Assembly (NCBI GenBank): GCA_947494205.1
Contig: CANLUH010000001.1
Coordinates: 62,001-126,000, forward strand
Source: an uncultured Flavobacteriaceae bacterium
GTDB taxonomy: Bacteria > Bacteroidota > Bacteroidia > Flavobacteriales > Flavobacteriaceae
Length of the DNA stretch: 64,000 nt
Direction of reading: 5' to 3'
The notes beneath the pieces were generated by a model. That model ran no database searches. It was not told where the DNA came from and saw nothing but the letters and a program-made list of their open reading frames with translations. This document shows positions 61,920 to 64,000 of this stretch, piece by piece. Each line of letters opens with the position of its first letter. The stretch's first letter is position 1. The translations under genes were made by a program, and so were the position numbers.

Positions 61920-64000
61920 TTGATTAAAATTAATAAAACAATAGTATTTTTTTGGCTGTTTATTTTAGGAGGGCTCTCCTATTTAAACAGCCAAAACTAT
62001 ATGGAAGCATATCAAAAAATAATAGATAGGAAAGATTCCCCAAAAATAGAAAAAAAAGAAGTCAATGAAATTCTTAATACTTTAAAAAGTAAAAAGGACT
62101 ATGACAATTACATAGAGATATGCCATACATATGCAATCCATTCTTATTCTAGAAATTATGAAGACTATTTAAAGTATACTCTTCTTGAAATAGATGTCTA
62201 TGAAATAGCAAAGAAAACCAAAACCGAAGAGTATGCCAATGCTATTTACAATGCCGGCTTGGCTTATTTTCGCCTTGCTGAATACGATAATATGATTACC
62301 TATTACAATAAAGTAATAGATAGTAAGATAAGTATTACAAGTACTATACAAAGTTATGCAGGGCTAGGAAGATACTATGGTGTAAAAGGAGATTATTATA
62401 GAGAAATTGAAATCTATAAAAAATGTATTAACCTTATTAAAAAAGAGAAAAATTACGAATTATTAATAACATACTATAACAATATAGCCATAGCTTATCA
62501 TTACATAAACACAAAAGAAAGTTTAAAAAAAGAGTTATTATATTTGGATAAATCGACAGAACTTATAAAGAAATATCCTAGTTTAAATACTATAATAAAT
62601 AATTTAACGAATGACTTAGCTTATGGTAATTTATACAATAGTAAATTGTTTTTCGATTTTAAAAAAGCTAAGCAATACTATAATAAAGTGCTTTTAAATA
62701 CTTTTAAACTAAAAGACAGTATTTATATTGCAAATGCATATCATAATTTAAGTGTTCTTTATTTAGAAGAAAAAAAAGATAGTACATTGTACTACATAAA
62801 TCAGGAGTTAAAATATGCTAATAAAGATTCGTTATATATTTTAGGTTCTAACTTAAATAAATCATTACATCTCTCTCAAAAAGGAAACTATCTAGAAGCT
62901 TTAGAAAATATTCAAAAAGCATTATCTTATGGTATAGATATAGATGCTGAAAACTGGAAAAAAACTCCAAACAAAATTGATTTAGCATTAGCTAAAAATA
63001 AAATTTATGTTTTAGACGCATTAACAAAAAAAGCAAAAATACTTAATAGTGTCTATAAAAACGGGGCTAAAGATTCTATTTATTTAAAGACTGCTATTAA
63101 CACTATAAAATCTGCTGATGACCTTATAGATATAATTCAGCAAAATAGCATTGAGAGTAAAAGTAAGTTCTTGTGGCGCAATGAAGCCTCTACTGCTTAT
63201 AATATAGGACTTAATAGTGCTTTATTGTTAAATGATGAAGCAACCGCATTCTACTTTATGGAACGTAATAAAGCCATATTACTCACTGAAAGTGTAATAC
63301 AAAACACTGAAGAGACTAAACTTCCCGGAGAACTCTATAAAAGAGGGATGGCTTTAAAGAAAAAAATACTTCATTTAGAATATTTAAAACAACAAGCTTC
63401 AGAAACAAACATTAAAATAGCTGATTCTTTATTTAATGCTAAGGAAAGTTATCAAAACTATGTAGATTCGGTAAGAGTTACACACCCTAATTACTTAAAA
63501 AAAACCTTAAATATTAAACAAGTTACTTTAGATAGTATTAAAAAACAGTTAGCACCGAATACTGTTTTAATATCTTACATGTGGAACACTACCGAAGAAG
63601 AAGACAATCTTTATTCATTAATCGCAGATAAAAGTAATAGCACCTTATTTAAATTAGAAGATATTACTGAACTTAGAACACTTTTAAAACGTTATAAAAC
63701 ATTACTTTCTGCTCCTTTAAAAAACAAAAGTGATAAAACTGAATTTAAATCTGTAGCATTTAATCTATATTCAAAACTATTTCCTACAGAAACAATTAAA
63801 AATAGTATCCAAAATAAAACAATAGTAATCGTTGCAGATGGAGAACTCTTAAATATTCCTTTTGAATCTTTAATTACGAAAAAAGATACAGATAACTATT
63901 TTATATTATCGAATGATATAAGTTATGCCTACTCTTTTTCTTTTTTAGAGCATAATAACAGAAGAAAAAGAATAACAAAAAACAACTTTATTGGTTACGC
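61920..64000 (+). CDS. Exported TPR-CHAT protein (partial, runs off the window)
   Basis: At least 693 codons, no stop before the window edge. TTG start at 61920 gives a fine signal peptide ('IKINKTIVFFWLFILGGLSYL', cleavage near SQ-N); the first in-frame ATG (62001) would delete it. Residues ~45-390 are TPR-like helix pairs ('YANAIYNAGLAYFRLAEYDNMITYYNKVI', 'LITYYNNIAIAYHYI', 'IYIANAYHNLSVLYLEEKKDS'). From ~520 comes the CHAT start: 'QLAPNTVLISYMWNTTEEEDNLYSLIAD' and 'IVIVADGELLNIPFESL'. CHAT domains are caspase-fold; the catalytic His and Cys should lie beyond 64000, so protease status is untested. Confidence 0.85.
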   Translation, partial: MIKINKTIVFFWLFILGGLSYLNSQNYMEAYQKIIDRKDSPKIEKKEVNEILNTLKSKKDYDNYIEICHTYAIHSYSRNYEDYLKYTLLEIDVYEIAKKTKTEEYANAIYNAGLAYFRLAEYDNMITYYNKVIDSKISITSTIQSYAGLGRYYGVKGDYYREIEIYKKCINLIKKEKNYELLITYYNNIAIAYHYINTKESLKKELLYLDKSTELIKKYPSLNTIINNLTNDLAYGNLYNSKLFFDFKKAKQYYNKVLLNTFKLKDSIYIANAYHNLSVLYLEEKKDSTLYYINQELKYANKDSLYILGSNLNKSLHLSQKGNYLEALENIQKALSYGIDIDAENWKKTPNKIDLALAKNKIYVLDALTKKAKILNSVYKNGAKDSIYLKTAINTIKSADDLIDIIQQNSIESKSKFLWRNEASTAYNIGLNSALLLNDEATAFYFMERNKAILLTESVIQNTEETKLPGELYKRGMALKKKILHLEYLKQQASETNIKIADSLFNAKESYQNYVDSVRVTHPNYLKKTLNIKQVTLDSIKKQLAPNTVLISYMWNTTEEEDNLYSLIADKSNSTLFKLEDITELRTLLKRYKTLLSAPLKNKSDKTEFKSVAFNLYSKLFPTETIKNSIQNKTIVIVADGELLNIPFESLITKKDTDNYFILSNDISYAYSFSFLEHNNRRKRITKNNFIGY
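61950..61996 (+). repeat. Long hairpin inside the signal-peptide codons of the TPR-CHAT gene
   Basis: TTTTGGCTGTTTA pairs with TAAACAGCCAAAA (13 bp), and AGGAG with CTCCT (plus one A-T), around a GGCT loop with a 3x2 internal loop. No T run follows, so it is not an ordinary terminator. Confidence 0.8.

Noticed and set aside
60817-64000. Type III-E CRISPR (Craspase) locus suggested by TPR-CHAT plus sigma factor
   Set aside because: No CRISPR array, no Cas7-11-like gene, and the TPR-CHAT protein here has a signal peptide.

Overview
The window looks like chromosomal DNA of a marine-type member of the Flavobacteriaceae (Bacteroidota). Supporting signs are very low GC, a T9SS C-terminal sorting domain, SusC/CarboxypepD_reg-type domains, lipoproteins with acidic residues after the Cys, absence of Shine-Dalgarno sequences, and repeated Bacteroidota promoter -7 boxes (TAnnTTTG) immediately upstream of genes. 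I see no rRNA, tRNA, CRISPR array, prophage or complete insertion sequence. The genus is not determined.

Layout. 1-9.4 kb: a secreted arylsulfotransferase-like T9SS cargo protein, then housekeeping genes (rlmB, rhomboid protease, rarA, YjjG-type HAD phosphatase, polysaccharide-deacetylase-like protein, radC, a PaiB-like flavoprotein). 9.4-17.7 kb: a GAF/PAS hybrid histidine kinase, a lipoprotein, a MarR regulator followed by a small membrane gene broken by an in-frame TAG, an Mpl-type murein ligase and a TPR protein. 17.9-31.3 kb: two giant tandem alpha-2-macroglobulin paralogues (2131 and 2162 aa) with CxEQ thioester motifs. Their last ~160 codons and the DNA after the stop are far more alike than the rest. 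The second copy carries a SusC-type plug domain, and an 11-copy heptamer repeat starts at the stop codon of the first. 31.4-38 kb: DoxX, a DinB-fold protein, a DUF4136 lipoprotein, an alpha/beta hydrolase, SdpI, a 154-bp MITE-like element and a LytS/LytTR two-component pair. 38-44.6 kb: obg, an in-frame HPRT-adenylate kinase fusion, purK, purE and an M3 oligopeptidase.

44.6-51.9 kb is the most system-like stretch. A GbsR/MarR-type regulator has a 24-bp perfect palindrome over its promoter, and a near copy lies before the next gene. Downstream and co-directional are two small paralogous membrane proteins, a DUF393/DCC protein, a TIGR01777 epimerase, a membrane protein with an SRPBCC-like tail, a methyltransferase-like membrane protein with a CxxC tail, an ECF sigma factor and a ZAS-type (HxxxCxxC) anti-sigma factor. 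This reads as a self-contained envelope or oxidative stress regulon.

52-64 kb: a UbiA-like protein, gcvP, a KASIII-like synthase, a methyltransferase and two tandem GT2 glycosyltransferases that both start with TTG. The window ends in a divergent cassette. On the minus strand are an ECF sigma factor, a single-TM TPR protein (probable anti-sigma) and a DNA/RNA nuclease. On the plus strand are a small lipoprotein and an exported TPR-CHAT protein cut by the window edge before its catalytic residues. A sigma factor, membrane TPR partner and CHAT (caspase-fold) protein side by side is the best candidate for an undescribed protease-linked signalling system, by analogy only.
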